DNA of 64,000 nt from contig NZ_AP022870.1 in NCBI RefSeq assembly GCF_011764545.1, forward strand, positions 4,324,001-4,388,000, given 5' to 3'. The position numbers and the translations under genes were made by a program. The stretch comes from Phytohabitans flavus (lineage in GTDB: Bacteria; Actinomycetota; Actinomycetes; Mycobacteriales; Micromonosporaceae). Below are positions 36,056 through 44,981 of this stretch, piece by piece. How positions within the stretch are numbered: the stretch's first letter is position 1; each line of letters begins with the position of its first letter. Below the pieces are notes generated by a model, which worked only from the letters and a program-made list of their open reading frames with translations, was not told where the DNA came from and ran no database searches.

Positions 36056-36942
36056 CCACCCCGCCGGACCGCCTGCTGCGCCGCCTGGAGTGGCAGGTCG
36101 TACGCCGGCTCGACGGGCGGCTCCAGGGCGCCTACCGCACGGTGTTCCGGGGCACCGGCATCGACTTCGCCGACCTGCGCGCGTACACGGCCGAGGACGA
36201 CGTGCGGCACATCGACTGGAACGTCACCGCCCGCCTCGACGAGCCGTACGTGCGGCAGTACACCGAGGACCGCGAGGTGACCTCCTGGCTGGTGCTGGAC
36301 CGGTCGGCGTCCATGCGGTTCGGTGCGGCGACCGGCGACGGCAAGGCCGGGGTCGTGACGGACCTGGCGGTGTGCCTGGCGCGGCTGTTCACGCAGGGCG
36401 GCAACCGAGTCGGCGCAATCCTCTACGACAACCAGGTGCACAGGGTGATCCCGGCTCGCAGCGGACGTACCCATGTCCTGCACATAACCCACGAGCTGAC
36501 CAAGGACGGGCCGGCCCGCGACGACCGCCGCCCCACCGACCTCGCCGCGATGCTGCACCTGGCCGCGGCCACCGCGCGGCGGCGGGGGCTTGTCTTCGTC
36601 ATCTCCGACTTCATCGGCGACCTCGACTGGGAGCCGGCGCTCACCCGGCTGGCGCTGCGGCACGAGGTGGTGGTGATCCGGATCGTCGACCCGGCCGAGC
36701 TGGAGCTGCCCGACCTCGGGCTGGTGCTCGTCGAGGACGCGGAGACAGGTGAGCAGCTGCTGGCCGACACGAGCGACCCGCTCTTCCGGCGGCGGCTGAG
36801 AGCCGAGGTGGACGCCCGCGAGTTCGCGGTCACCGGCGCGATCCGGCGCTCCGGCGCGGCCGCCCACCGGCTCGGCACCGACCAGGACCTGGTGGCGGCG
36901 CTGGTCGAGATGGCACAGCAGTCGAAACGGAGGCGGGCGTGA
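36052..36942 (+). CDS. DUF58 domain protein (MoxR partner)
   Basis: 296 residues. The DUF58 core includes GIDFADLRAYTAEDDVRHIDWNVTARLDEPYVRQY, followed by a VWA-like fold with a MIDAS-like LVLDRSASM. Soluble here, without the membrane segments of longer DUF58 proteins. GTG 36052 overlaps the MoxR stop by four bases. Probably a MoxR client. Confidence 0.9.
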   Translation: MTTPPDRLLRRLEWQVVRRLDGRLQGAYRTVFRGTGIDFADLRAYTAEDDVRHIDWNVTARLDEPYVRQYTEDREVTSWLVLDRSASMRFGAATGDGKAGVVTDLAVCLARLFTQGGNRVGAILYDNQVHRVIPARSGRTHVLHITHELTKDGPARDDRRPTDLAAMLHLAAATARRRGLVFVISDFIGDLDWEPALTRLALRHEVVVIRIVDPAELELPDLGLVLVEDAETGEQLLADTSDPLFRRRLRAEVDAREFAVTGAIRRSGAAAHRLGTDQDLVAALVEMAQQSKRRRA

Positions 36943-37913
36943 CGTTTCGGTACCCACTCTTGCTGGCCGTCGCGGTGGCGGTCGGGGTGGGGCTGTTCGT
37001 CGCGTACCACCTCTTGCAACGGCGCCGGGCCGCGGCGCTGGCAGCCGCCGGACTGGCGCCCGCCCGTCCCCGGGGTGGGCGCTTACGGCGGCATCTGCCG
37101 CCGCTGCTGATGCTCGGCGCGCTCGTCCTGCTCTTCCTCGGCGTCGCGCGTCCACAAGCGACAGTGCCGGTACCGCGCGCCTCGGGCACCGTGATCCTCG
37201 CCTTCGACGTCTCCAACAGCATGGGCGCCACGGACGTCACGCCCACCCGCCTGGGCGCCGCCCAGTCCACGGCGGCCACGTTCGTGCGGTCGCAGCCGGA
37301 CACGGTGGACGTCGGGGTGGTCGCCTTCGGGCAGGGCGCGCTCACCACCCAGCTGCCCAGCAACGACCACGACAGCACGGTCGCCGCGATCAACCGCCTC
37401 ACGGTGGCCGGTGGTACCTCGCTCGGGCAGGCGATCCTCGCCTCGCTGTCCGCGATCGTCGGCCAGCCGGTGAGCCTGCCCGACGCGGAGGCCGGCGAGC
37501 CGCCGCCCGACCTCGGCTACTGGCGTTCGGCGACGATCGTGCTGCTGACGGACGGCGAGGACACCGGCGGGCCGGACGCGCTGGCCGCCGCCGAGCTGGC
37601 CGCGACCGCGGGCGTACACATCGAGACCGTCGGCGTGGGCACGGTCGAGGGCGCCACGATCGAGGTCGAGGGGTTCCAGATGGCGACCGCCCTCAACGAG
37701 GAGCTGCTCGCCCAGGTCGCGGAGGCCACCGCCGGCTCTTACCATCGAGCCCAGGACGCGCAGTCCCTCGGCGGTGTCTACGACTCGCTCGACCTGCGCA
37801 TCACCGTCGAGGACAAGCTCGTCGAGCTGACCGGGGCGGCGGTCGGGATCGCGCTGTTCCTGCTCACGATCGGCGGGCTGCTCATGATCACCTGGTTCGG
37901 ACGGATCCTCTGA
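36939..37913 (+). CDS. VWA-domain membrane protein (BatA-like), copy 1
   Basis: 324 residues with membrane segments at about 5-22, 50-66 and near the C-terminus. The VWA domain between them carries the MIDAS motif FDVSNSMG. The TDGEDTGG block supplies the later metal-site residue. GTG 36939 overlaps the DUF58 stop (GTGA) and the stop overlaps the next start. The two VWA proteins are diverged duplicates (VPRASGTVILAFDVSNSM against VPSNSASILLAMDVSASM) and may form a heteromeric complex under MoxR. Confidence 0.9.
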   Translation: MTFRYPLLLAVAVAVGVGLFVAYHLLQRRRAAALAAAGLAPARPRGGRLRRHLPPLLMLGALVLLFLGVARPQATVPVPRASGTVILAFDVSNSMGATDVTPTRLGAAQSTAATFVRSQPDTVDVGVVAFGQGALTTQLPSNDHDSTVAAINRLTVAGGTSLGQAILASLSAIVGQPVSLPDAEAGEPPPDLGYWRSATIVLLTDGEDTGGPDALAAAELAATAGVHIETVGVGTVEGATIEVEGFQMATALNEELLAQVAEATAGSYHRAQDAQSLGGVYDSLDLRITVEDKLVELTGAAVGIALFLLTIGGLLMITWFGRIL

Positions 37914-39061
37914 TGTCGCTGACCTGGCCGTGGGCCCTCGCCGCGCTGCTCGCCTTCCCCCTGCTGCTGGGCTACCGCTGGTGGCTGCGCCGCCGGCGCC
38001 GCCGGGAGACCGTGCGGGTCTCCAACATCACGCTGATCCGGGCCGCGCTCCCGGGCCGCTCGCTGTGGCGGCGGCGCATCCCGATCTGGCTCTTCGCCGC
38101 CGGCCTCGTCGTGCTCGCCGGCGGCGCCGCGCGTCCACAGGCCTCGGTGCCGGTACCGTCCAACTCCGCCTCGATCCTGCTCGCGATGGACGTCTCCGCC
38201 TCGATGTGCTCGACCGACGTCCCGCCCAACCGGCTGAGTGCGGCGCAGGAGGCGGCCCGCACGTTCGTGGAGGAGCTGGACGACGGCACCCGGATCGGCC
38301 TCGTCACGTTCTCCGCGATCGCCGGGCTGCTGGTCGAGCCGACCACCGACAAGGACGTGCTGCTCGCCGCGATCGCCGACCTCAAGACCTCCCGAGGTAC
38401 CGCGATCGGCCAGGCCATCCTCACGTCGGTCGACGCGATCTCCGAGATCAACCCGGACGTGCCACCCACCGGCGTCGAGGCGCCACCGCCCGCGGGCGAC
38501 TCCGGAGAGTACGAGCCGGAGACGATCGTGGTGCTCACCGACGGCCGCAACACCCAGGGCGTCGACCCGATCACCGCGGCCAGCGAGGCGGCGGCGCGCA
38601 AGGTCCGGGTGTACACGATCGGCTTCGGCAGCAGCGAGCCCGCGCCCTCCGTCTGCAGCCGTGAGCAGATCAGTGGCGACGCGGCGTTCCGGGGCGACGG
38701 GATGGGTCCGTTCGGCGGCTTCGGGCGCGGCGGGCGCTACCAGCAGATCGACGAGGACACGCTCACCGAGGTCGCCGACATGACCGGCGGCGAGTACTTC
38801 CAGGCCGAGAACGCCGACGCCCTCACCGAGGTGCTGCTCGACCTGCCCAGCTCGATCACGTTGCAGCGCGAAAACGTGGAGATCACCGCGTGGTTCGCCC
38901 TGGTGGGGGCGCTGCTTGTGCTCGGCGGGCTGGGGCTGGCGCAGTGGTGGCAGCGGCCGGTGGTGGTACCGCCCGCTCTCGCTCCCTCGCCGCCGGCACC
39001 TCCGCCTCCGCCGCCTCCTAGTGAGACCCCGCCGGACAACACGGTCTGGAAGCGTGGATAG
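37913..39061 (+). CDS. VWA-domain membrane protein (BatA/BatB-like), copy 2
   Basis: 382 residues. Two N-terminal membrane segments, a VWA domain with MIDAS motif MDVSASM, LTDGRNTQG, a Gly/Phe-rich insertion (DGMGPFGGFGRGGRY), then a last membrane segment and a Pro-rich tail. ATG 37913 overlaps the previous stop (TGATG). Its end overlaps the KptA start by eight bases. Confidence 0.9.
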   Translation: MSLTWPWALAALLAFPLLLGYRWWLRRRRRRETVRVSNITLIRAALPGRSLWRRRIPIWLFAAGLVVLAGGAARPQASVPVPSNSASILLAMDVSASMCSTDVPPNRLSAAQEAARTFVEELDDGTRIGLVTFSAIAGLLVEPTTDKDVLLAAIADLKTSRGTAIGQAILTSVDAISEINPDVPPTGVEAPPPAGDSGEYEPETIVVLTDGRNTQGVDPITAASEAAARKVRVYTIGFGSSEPAPSVCSREQISGDAAFRGDGMGPFGGFGRGGRYQQIDEDTLTEVADMTGGEYFQAENADALTEVLLDLPSSITLQRENVEITAWFALVGALLVLGGLGLAQWWQRPVVVPPALAPSPPAPPPPPPPSETPPDNTVWKRG

Positions 39062-39605
39062 CGGCGCGCTGGTCCGGCTGAGCCGGCGCCTGTCGTACAT
39101 CCTGCGCCACGACCCGGGCAGCGTCGGGATCACCCTCGACCCGCAGGGCTGGGTGGCGGTCGACGACCTGCTGGCCGCCCTTGGCACCGGCGTGAGCCGC
39201 GCGGACCTGGACGCGGTGGTGGACGGCAACGACAAGCGCCGGTACGCGATCCGCTCCGGGCCCGGCGGCCGCGACGAGATCCGCGCCAGCCAGGGCCACT
39301 CGGTGCCGGTCGACCTGGGCCTCGAGGAGGTGCCGCCCCCGCCGGTGCTCTTCCACGGCACCTCCGCCGCTGCCGTGCCGTCGATCCGGGCGCGCGGGCT
39401 GGAGCGGGGCGGGCGCCACCACGTACACCTCTCGCCGGACCTCACCACCGCCGAAGTGGTCGGTCGGCGCCGGCGCGGGCCGGTGGCGGTGCTGACCGTC
39501 GACGCGGCGGCGATGGCGGCGGCCGGGTACCCGTTCTACCGCAGCGCCAACGGCGTGTGGCTCACCGATCACGTCCCGCCGGAGTACCTGCGACCGTCGC
39601 CCTGA
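39054..39605 (+). CDS. kptA: RNA 2'-phosphotransferase, Tpt1/KptA family
   Basis: 183 residues, normal length. It transfers an internal RNA 2'-phosphate to NAD. Family motifs in order: LSYILRHDP, a small winged N-terminal domain, DEIRASQGHSVPVD, VLFHGTSAAAVPSI, HVHLSPD and SANGVWLTD. In bacteria the physiological substrate is unknown because tRNA ligase with a 2'-phosphate product is usually missing. GTG 39054 lies eight bases inside the VWA gene, so it is translated with the MoxR operon. Its 3' end overlaps the opposite-strand HAD-like gene by 44 bases. Confidence 0.9.
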   Translation: MDSGALVRLSRRLSYILRHDPGSVGITLDPQGWVAVDDLLAALGTGVSRADLDAVVDGNDKRRYAIRSGPGGRDEIRASQGHSVPVDLGLEEVPPPPVLFHGTSAAAVPSIRARGLERGGRHHVHLSPDLTTAEVVGRRRRGPVAVLTVDAAAMAAAGYPFYRSANGVWLTDHVPPEYLRPSP

Positions 39606-40074
39606 TCGCCTCCTCGACATGTGTCCACGTTGGAGCGTGCTCGGTCCACGGCGGGGCGGTCGCCGCCTGCGGGCCGAAGAGGTACAGGTGCGGGACCAGG
39701 CCGCGCAGCGCCTCGTGTACCTCCAGCGTGTCGTCCACGAAGTAGGTGATGCCCAGCTCGGCGCAGTGGATCGCCTTGTCCCGCCGCGCCCGGCAGAACC
39801 GCACGTGGTCGGGCGGGATCCCGGTACGGCCGGCGAAGTCGTGGTGCGCCAGCCACTGACGCGTACGCCGCTCCACCCGCTCGCCGCACTTGGAGACCAG
39901 CCAGGCCCGCCCCTCGAAGAGCGTCACGAGGCGGGCGATCGCCTCGAACGAGCCCGGCATGGACGGCGTGCGCAGCAGCCGCGCGGTATCGCCGGTGAAG
40001 AACGCGGTGTCGCCACCCTCAGGATGCGCGGGTCCGTTGATGATGACCTTGCCGATGTCGATACCAAGTCTCAT
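39562..40074 (-). CDS. HAD-like phosphatase-fold protein
   Basis: 170 residues. The first motif is GIDIGKVI (first Asp present, second Asp replaced), a Ser/Thr region follows at WLVSKCG, Lys lies in RRDKAIHC and the acidic motif is YFVDDTLEV. The pattern fits a small 5'-nucleotidase- or hydrolase-like HAD protein. The altered first motif, DIG instead of DxD, makes catalysis uncertain. Convergent with the KptA gene, overlapping its last 44 bases, and divergent from the LysR gene. Confidence 0.75.
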   Translation of the reverse strand: MRLGIDIGKVIINGPAHPEGGDTAFFTGDTARLLRTPSMPGSFEAIARLVTLFEGRAWLVSKCGERVERRTRQWLAHHDFAGRTGIPPDHVRFCRARRDKAIHCAELGITYFVDDTLEVHEALRGLVPHLYLFGPQAATAPPWTEHAPTWTHVEEAIRATVAGTPAGRDR

Positions 40075-40109
40075 GTGGTCAAGGATCGGGCCCCTGGCTC
40101 TTGAGCAGA

Positions 40110-40136
40110 ACTATTCCTGTAGCACCCAGCTATAGT
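40110..40136. promoter_or_regulatory. Inverted repeat ACTAT/ATAGT in front of the LysR gene
   Basis: ACTAT 40110-40114 and ATAGT 40132-40136 with a 17-base gap. TATAGT at 40131-40136 would serve as a -10 element, nine bases before the ATG, giving a very short or absent leader. A LysR autoregulatory site is possible. Confidence 0.35.
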
Positions 40137-40144
40137 CAGAGCCT

Positions 40145-41047
40145 ATGAACGGCGAGGTGTCGAGCGACGCGCTCACCGCCTTCGCCGTCTTCGCCGAGCA
40201 CCTCAACTTCACCCGCGCCGCCGCCGAGCTGCACATCTCCCAGCCCGCCCTGCACGTCAAGGTGGCCAAGCTGGCACGCACGCTCGACCGCCCGCTCTAC
40301 CACCGCAGCGGCCGCCGCCTGGTCCTCACGCCCGACGGCGAGGCGGTGGCCCGCTTCGCCCGCGACCACGACGAGCGGCTGACCCGCTTCCTCGGCGAGC
40401 TGCGCGCCACTCCCCCACACCAGCCGGTGATCCTCGCCGCCGGCCAGGGTGCGTACCTGTACCTGCTCGGCCCCGTCATCCGCGACTCGCTGCCGGCCCG
40501 CCTCCGCCTCGTCAACGGCGACCGGTCACAGACACTCGCCGCCGTCCGCACCGGCCGCGCGCACATCGGCGTCGCCGTGCTCGACACGCTGCCCGACGAC
40601 CTGACCACCGAGCTGCTCGCCAGCTACCCGCAGACGGCGATCCTGCCGGCCACCCACCCCCTAGCCCGCCGCCGCCGGCTGCGGCTACGCGACCTCGCCG
40701 GCGCCGCCCTGGTCGTACCGCCACCGCAGCGTCCACATAGGATCGCCCTGGAACGCGCCCTCCGCGCCGCCGGCGTCGAGTGGTCGGTCGCGGTCGAGGC
40801 CGAGGGCTGGCCGCTCACCCTGCACTTCGTGTCGCTGGGCCTGGGCCTCGCGGTAGTGAACGGCTGCGTCACCCCAACCGCCGGCCTGGTCAGCCGCCCA
40901 CTCGCCGACCTGCCGGACATCCCCTACTACGCCTTCCACCGCCCAGGCGCCCTAGACGACCCCCGCGTGGCCGACCTCCTCACCCGCACCCGCACCCACC
41001 TCGCCAGCCCCCGCCGCCATGACCAGGCTGGCTGGCGATGGTTGTGA
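40145..41047 (+). CDS. LysR-family transcriptional regulator
   Basis: 300 residues. N-terminal winged helix-turn-helix (FAVFAEHLNFTRAAAELHISQPALHVKVAKLARTL) and a two-lobed effector domain. Such regulators are usually encoded divergently from their target; the divergent neighbour here is the HAD-like gene. Convergent with the sigma factor gene, separated by the 58-bp element. Confidence 0.88.
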   Translation: MNGEVSSDALTAFAVFAEHLNFTRAAAELHISQPALHVKVAKLARTLDRPLYHRSGRRLVLTPDGEAVARFARDHDERLTRFLGELRATPPHQPVILAAGQGAYLYLLGPVIRDSLPARLRLVNGDRSQTLAAVRTGRAHIGVAVLDTLPDDLTTELLASYPQTAILPATHPLARRRRLRLRDLAGAALVVPPPQRPHRIALERALRAAGVEWSVAVEAEGWPLTLHFVSLGLGLAVVNGCVTPTAGLVSRPLADLPDIPYYAFHRPGALDDPRVADLLTRTRTHLASPRRHDQAGWRWL

Positions 41048-41050
41048 AGC

Positions 41051-41108
41051 GCGGAGGGTGAGGCTGCGGGAGCGGCGGTCTGGACCACCGCGGACGTCGC
41101 GGTAGCTC
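41051..41108 (-). repeat. 58-bp intergenic element, copy D
   Basis: Fills the gap between two convergent genes. It starts five bases past the sigma factor stop codon, on that gene's strand, and ends three bases from the LysR stop. Perfect ACCGCG/CGCGGT stem. It could act as the terminator for both genes. Confidence 0.95.
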
Positions 41109-41113
41109 AATGT

Positions 41114-42337
41114 CTAGAAAGGGCCTGGTTGGGCGATGCGGGCGTGTAGGCGGGCGGCCTGGAGGGTCAGGTAGTAGCGCTCCGGGGTGCTGGACGTGCG
41201 GGCGGCGGCCGCGCGGTAGTGGTGTTGGGCCGTCTCGGTGTCGCCGGCCATGTCGTGCAGGTGGGCGCGCACCGCGTCCAGGCGGTGGTGGTCTTGCAGG
41301 CGTTCGGCGGCCTCCTCCACCGCGGCCAGCCCCGCCGCCGGGCCGTGCACCATCGCGACGGCGACCGCGCGGTTGAGCGTGACGATCGGGTTGGCGGTCA
41401 TGCGTTCCAGCAGGCCGTAGAGCGCGAGGATCTGCGGCCAGTCGGTCTCCGCCACGCGGGCGGCGCGGGCGTGGAGGGCGGCGATCGCGGCCTGGAGCTG
41501 GTACTCGCCGACCGCGCCGCGGACGATGGCGGCGTCCAGCAGTGCCGTGCCCTCCTCGATCAGCGCGCGGTCCCACCGGCCGCGGTCCTGGTCGGCCAGC
41601 GGGATCAGCTCGCCGGAGGGGCCCGTGCGCGCGGGGCGGCGGGCGTCGGTGAGCAGCATCAGCGCGAGCAGGCCGGCCACCTCGGTGTCGTCGGGCACCA
41701 TGCGGTGGGTCAGCCTGGCCAGCCGGATCGCCTCGCGGGACAGTTCGACGCGGTGGACGGCCGGGCCGGCGCTGCTCGTGTACCCCTCGTTGAAGATCAG
41801 GTAGAGCACGCGGAGCACGGCCTTCAGGCGATCGGCGCCGGACGGCATCGCGAACGGGGTGCCGGACGCCCTGATCCGCTGCTTGGCCCGGCTGATCCGC
41901 TGCCCCATCGTGGTCTCCGGCACCAGGAACGCGCGGGCGATCTCGGCCGTGGTGAGGCCGCCGACCGCACGGAGCGTGAGCGCGATCGCCGACGCGGGTG
42001 TCAGGGCCGGGTGGCAGCAGAGAAGCAGGACCGTGAGCGAGTCGTCCTCCTCGGCGCAGGCCGGCGGGGGTGGCTCGCGGAGCGCGGCGGCCACCTCCCG
42101 GCGCCGCCGGGCCTGCTCGTTGCGCAGCTGGTCGAGCAGCTTGCGGCTGGCGGTCTGGATCAGCCACCCGCGCGGGTTGTCCGGCACGCCCTCGGCCGGC
42201 CAGTGCGTGATGGCCGTGAGCAGCGCCTCCTGAGTGGCGTCCTCGGCCGCGTCGAAGTCGCCGTACCGCCGGGCGAGCACGCCGAGGACCTGCGGCGCGC
42301 ACTCACGCAGCAGGTCCTCGAACGCGACGGCGTTCAG
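41114..42337 (-). CDS. ECF sigma factor with C-terminal TPR-like domain (YCII-associated type)
   Basis: About 407 residues. Sigma region 2 (LARRYGDFDAAEDATQEALLTAITHWP, then NPRGWLIQTASRKLLDQLR), region 4 (LTLRAVGGLTTAEIARAFLVPETTMGQRISRAKQRIR) and the long C-terminal helical domain of the SigJ-like group encoded beside YCII proteins. The first canonical start, GTG 42280, would cut off the first helix of region 2. The conserved sequence (FEDLLRECAPQVLGV) continues upstream to CTG 42335-42337, which overlaps the YCII stop as CTGA, the position where ATGA or GTGA would be expected. I take CTG as the start with moderate confidence. Confidence 0.85.
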   Translation of the reverse strand: MNAVAFEDLLRECAPQVLGVLARRYGDFDAAEDATQEALLTAITHWPAEGVPDNPRGWLIQTASRKLLDQLRNEQARRRREVAAALREPPPPACAEEDDSLTVLLLCCHPALTPASAIALTLRAVGGLTTAEIARAFLVPETTMGQRISRAKQRIRASGTPFAMPSGADRLKAVLRVLYLIFNEGYTSSAGPAVHRVELSREAIRLARLTHRMVPDDTEVAGLLALMLLTDARRPARTGPSGELIPLADQDRGRWDRALIEEGTALLDAAIVRGAVGEYQLQAAIAALHARAARVAETDWPQILALYGLLERMTANPIVTLNRAVAVAMVHGPAAGLAAVEEAAERLQDHHRLDAVRAHLHDMAGDTETAQHHYRAAAARTSSTPERYYLTLQAARLHARIAQPGPF

Positions 42338-42720
42338 GCGTCCATCACCCTGCGTACTCCGATCGGCTGCCGCAGCGGGATCCCGCCCGGACCGGGTACG
42401 GCCGAGACGCGGGCGGCGATCTCGATGGCCCGCTCCTCCGACTCCACGTCGACGATCTGGAAGCCGGCCAGCATCTCCTTGAACTCCGCGAACGGGCCGT
42501 CGGTCACCACCGGCGCGGTCACGCCGTCACCGACCACCACCTTGGCCACCTCCGGGCCGGTCAGCGCCTCCATGCCGACAAGCTCACCGCGCTCGGCCAG
42601 CTCCGTGTTGAGCGCTCTGTAGTAGTTGAGATGCGCCGTGACCTCCTCCGGCGCCCATTCGGCCATCGGTGACTCGACGTCGCCACCGTTGTAGTCCACG
42701 GTCAGCAGGTATCTGGGCAT
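42334..42720 (-). CDS. YCII-related protein, partner of the sigma factor
   Basis: 128 residues, a dimeric alpha-beta barrel fold. Typical sequence: RYLLTVDY, VVTDGPFAEFKEMLAGFQIVDVESEERAIEIAARV. YCII proteins of this kind are regularly encoded just before SigJ-like sigma factors and probably sense a signal for them. The stop overlaps the sigma factor start. Confidence 0.88.
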   Translation of the reverse strand: MPRYLLTVDYNGGDVESPMAEWAPEEVTAHLNYYRALNTELAERGELVGMEALTGPEVAKVVVGDGVTAPVVTDGPFAEFKEMLAGFQIVDVESEERAIEIAARVSAVPGPGGIPLRQPIGVRRVMDA

Positions 42721-42775
42721 GCTCCGACTCCCTTCAGGTCACCCCATGGACGAAGCCGGACAGCCGATTTCTACA

Positions 42776-43096
42776 TCAGCGCCGGCGCTCCGCCGGGACC
42801 GGCGGATGAAACTCCGACGAGGTGGCCCGCTGCTTTCGCACCAGGTGGGTGAGATACAGCAGAGCGCCGGTGAGCAGCCCCATGTCGTCGAGGTAGATCG
42901 GGTCGGGCAGCAGGTCGACCGGGAGGATGGTGTAGAGCAGCGCGCCGTAGAACGCCACCTTGCCGCCGGCGCCCAGCTGGCCGAGGAGCTTGCGGGTGCG
43001 CCAGACGCGGACGGCGAGCACGAGCGCGCCGATCAGCGTCGCCACGGCGAGGATCACGCCGAGGACGATCACCACGGTCCAGGCTTCGCGCGACAT
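42776..43096 (-). CDS. DUF1232 (YkvA-like) membrane protein
   Basis: 106 residues. One N-terminal membrane segment, then the DUF1232 hydrophobic motif GKVAFYGALLYTILPVDLLPDPIYLDDMGLLTGALLYLTHL. Role unknown. Standing alone between the YCII and hydrolase genes. Confidence 0.85.
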   Translation of the reverse strand: MSREAWTVVIVLGVILAVATLIGALVLAVRVWRTRKLLGQLGAGGKVAFYGALLYTILPVDLLPDPIYLDDMGLLTGALLYLTHLVRKQRATSSEFHPPVPAERRR

Positions 43097-43148
43097 GCCG
43101 TCACGGTAGCTGAGCGGAGCGCCACCCGCCCGTCGAGCGAGCTGGGGC

Positions 43149-43724
43149 CTACCCCACCCGATTGACGAACGCGAGCACCCGCTCGGTGAGCGCCGCGGCG
43201 GCCACCTCGTCGTACGTACCGAGGCTCGCGTCGGCGAACAGGTGGACCTTGCCGGGGTAGAGGAACAGCTCCGCCTCCGGCGTCGCCGCGACGAACGCCC
43301 GGGCCGCGTCGAGGTCACCCTCGCCGGCGAAGATCGGGTCCTCATCCATCCCATGCACCTGCGCGGGTACGCCAGCGGGCCAGGCGCCGAACTCGGACGG
43401 CGGCACGAACGACTCCAGGAACACCGCGCCCTTGGCACCGGGCCTGGTCTGGGCGAGCCGCTGCGCGGGCAGGACGCCGAGCGAATACCCCACGTACACC
43501 ACCTCAGCGGGCAGCCCCTCGGCGGCGGCGACACCGTCGTCCAGAAGCGCCTCGAAGCCCAGCGACCGCCCGTGGGCGATACCGGCGTCGAGAGTCTCGA
43601 AGACCTTGCCGCCATACAGGTCCGGCGTGTGCACGGTGTGCCCGGCCTTGCGCAGCGTCTCGGCGAAGTCGCGCTGCCCGGACGTCAGCCCGAGCGCGTG
43701 GTGCAGGTAGAGGATCACAGCCAT
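43149..43724 (-). CDS. Dienelactone hydrolase-family alpha/beta hydrolase
   Basis: 191 residues. The nucleophile elbow is GYSLG (Ser where classical dienelactone hydrolases have Cys). The acid is probably in HGMDED and the His in KVHLFAD. Length and motifs fit small DLH-like esterases. Cytoplasmic. ATG 43724; no operon partner. Confidence 0.85.
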   Translation of the reverse strand: MAVILYLHHALGLTSGQRDFAETLRKAGHTVHTPDLYGGKVFETLDAGIAHGRSLGFEALLDDGVAAAEGLPAEVVYVGYSLGVLPAQRLAQTRPGAKGAVFLESFVPPSEFGAWPAGVPAQVHGMDEDPIFAGEGDLDAARAFVAATPEAELFLYPGKVHLFADASLGTYDEVAAAALTERVLAFVNRVG

Positions 43725-43761
43725 GGGCCAGAGCCTATGCCGCACCCCCGACACGAAGGGC

Positions 43762-44793
43762 TCAGGACCAGGAGGCGTGCCGCTCGTACACGCCGCCGAC
43801 GGTGAGCTGCTGCTCCTCGGTACCGTCCGGGCGGGCGATCCACACCGACGGCTCCTGCACCCTGCCCCGGGTGAACGCGATCCACTTGCTGTCCGGCGAC
43901 CAGGTCGGGTCCATGTCCTGGGCCGTACCGCTGGTGACCGGCTGGTTGTCGGTGCCGTCCGGCCGGACCATCCAGATGTCGGACTGCCCGCCCGCCGCAC
44001 CGTTGCGCGTGTACGCGATCCACTTGCCGTCCGGCGACCAGCACGGGTCGGCGCAGTTCACCTCGTCCTTGGTCAGCCAGCGCGGCGTCGCGTCCGGCTC
44101 GTCGAGCTGGACCAGGGCGATCTGCCGGTTGCCCTTCGTGTTGATCCACATCGCGACCACGTCGCCGGACGGCGACCAGGTGGGGTCGTCCTTGTCGTCC
44201 TTGCTCCGGGTGACCCGCACGGGCTTCTCGTCGCCCAGGGTGAACGTGAAGAGCTGGCTGCGCCCCTCCCACGTGTCCACATAGGCCAGTTGCTTGTCAT
44301 CCGGCGACCAGCAGACCCGGGTACCGCGGCCCACCCGGTCGACGACCACGGTCGGGTCGGAGCCGTCCGGGCGCATGGTGACGATCTGCCACCACCTGCC
44401 GTCGTTACGGATGTACACGATGGTCTGGCGGTCGTGTGACCACTGCGGCAGCGCGTCGTGTCCGGAGTCGGCGAGCTTCGTCCGGTCCCCGCTGCCCGGC
44501 GTGGTGCTGTAGATGGACGAGCTCTCGCCCTCGTCGAGGCGGACGAGCATCGTGTCCGTCGGGTACGGCCCCTCGGCGGCGGTGGGGGTCGTGGACGGAG
44601 TCGGTGCCTCGTCGTCCCCGTCGGCGCCGCCCTCGGCTGGCTTGTCGCCACCCAGCACGTACCCGGTGACGGCGCCCGCCGCGGCCAGGCCGGCCAGCAG
44701 CGGTACCCCTATGATGATCATCCGCCGGTCCACGACGGACGCCCGTCCTTGCTCACGCGGCTCGGCACCCGGCTCCTGCCCGGGGTTGGCCAT
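43762..44793 (-). CDS. Membrane-anchored TolB-like beta-propeller protein
   Basis: 343 residues. Cytoplasmic N-terminus, one membrane segment (about 25-47), an acidic Thr/Pro-rich linker, and about five to six propeller repeats with the PD40 signature WSPDGKWIAYTR, WSPDSKWIAFTR, WSPSGDVVAMW. It has no enzymatic motif and is probably a surface-exposed binding scaffold. The gene is divergent from the glycosyltransferase, with 188 bases between them. Confidence 0.83.
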   Translation of the reverse strand: MANPGQEPGAEPREQGRASVVDRRMIIIGVPLLAGLAAAGAVTGYVLGGDKPAEGGADGDDEAPTPSTTPTAAEGPYPTDTMLVRLDEGESSSIYSTTPGSGDRTKLADSGHDALPQWSHDRQTIVYIRNDGRWWQIVTMRPDGSDPTVVVDRVGRGTRVCWSPDDKQLAYVDTWEGRSQLFTFTLGDEKPVRVTRSKDDKDDPTWSPSGDVVAMWINTKGNRQIALVQLDEPDATPRWLTKDEVNCADPCWSPDGKWIAYTRNGAAGGQSDIWMVRPDGTDNQPVTSGTAQDMDPTWSPDSKWIAFTRGRVQEPSVWIARPDGTEEQQLTVGGVYERHASWS

Positions 44794-44981
44794 CGTCCCT
44801 CCCTGGCTTCGACGACGGTGCTGCCGCGGTCAGACCCCCGCCACGGCCAGCCGATAGTTGCATCCCGGGGCAAGCCCGACAAGCAACGGCGTCAAGCCCA
44901 CACGCCAGGGTTTGACGGCTAGAGTCTCGGGAACATCTCGGCCAGGTCTCGGTAGGGTCACGGCGAACGGAGCGTACGTAC

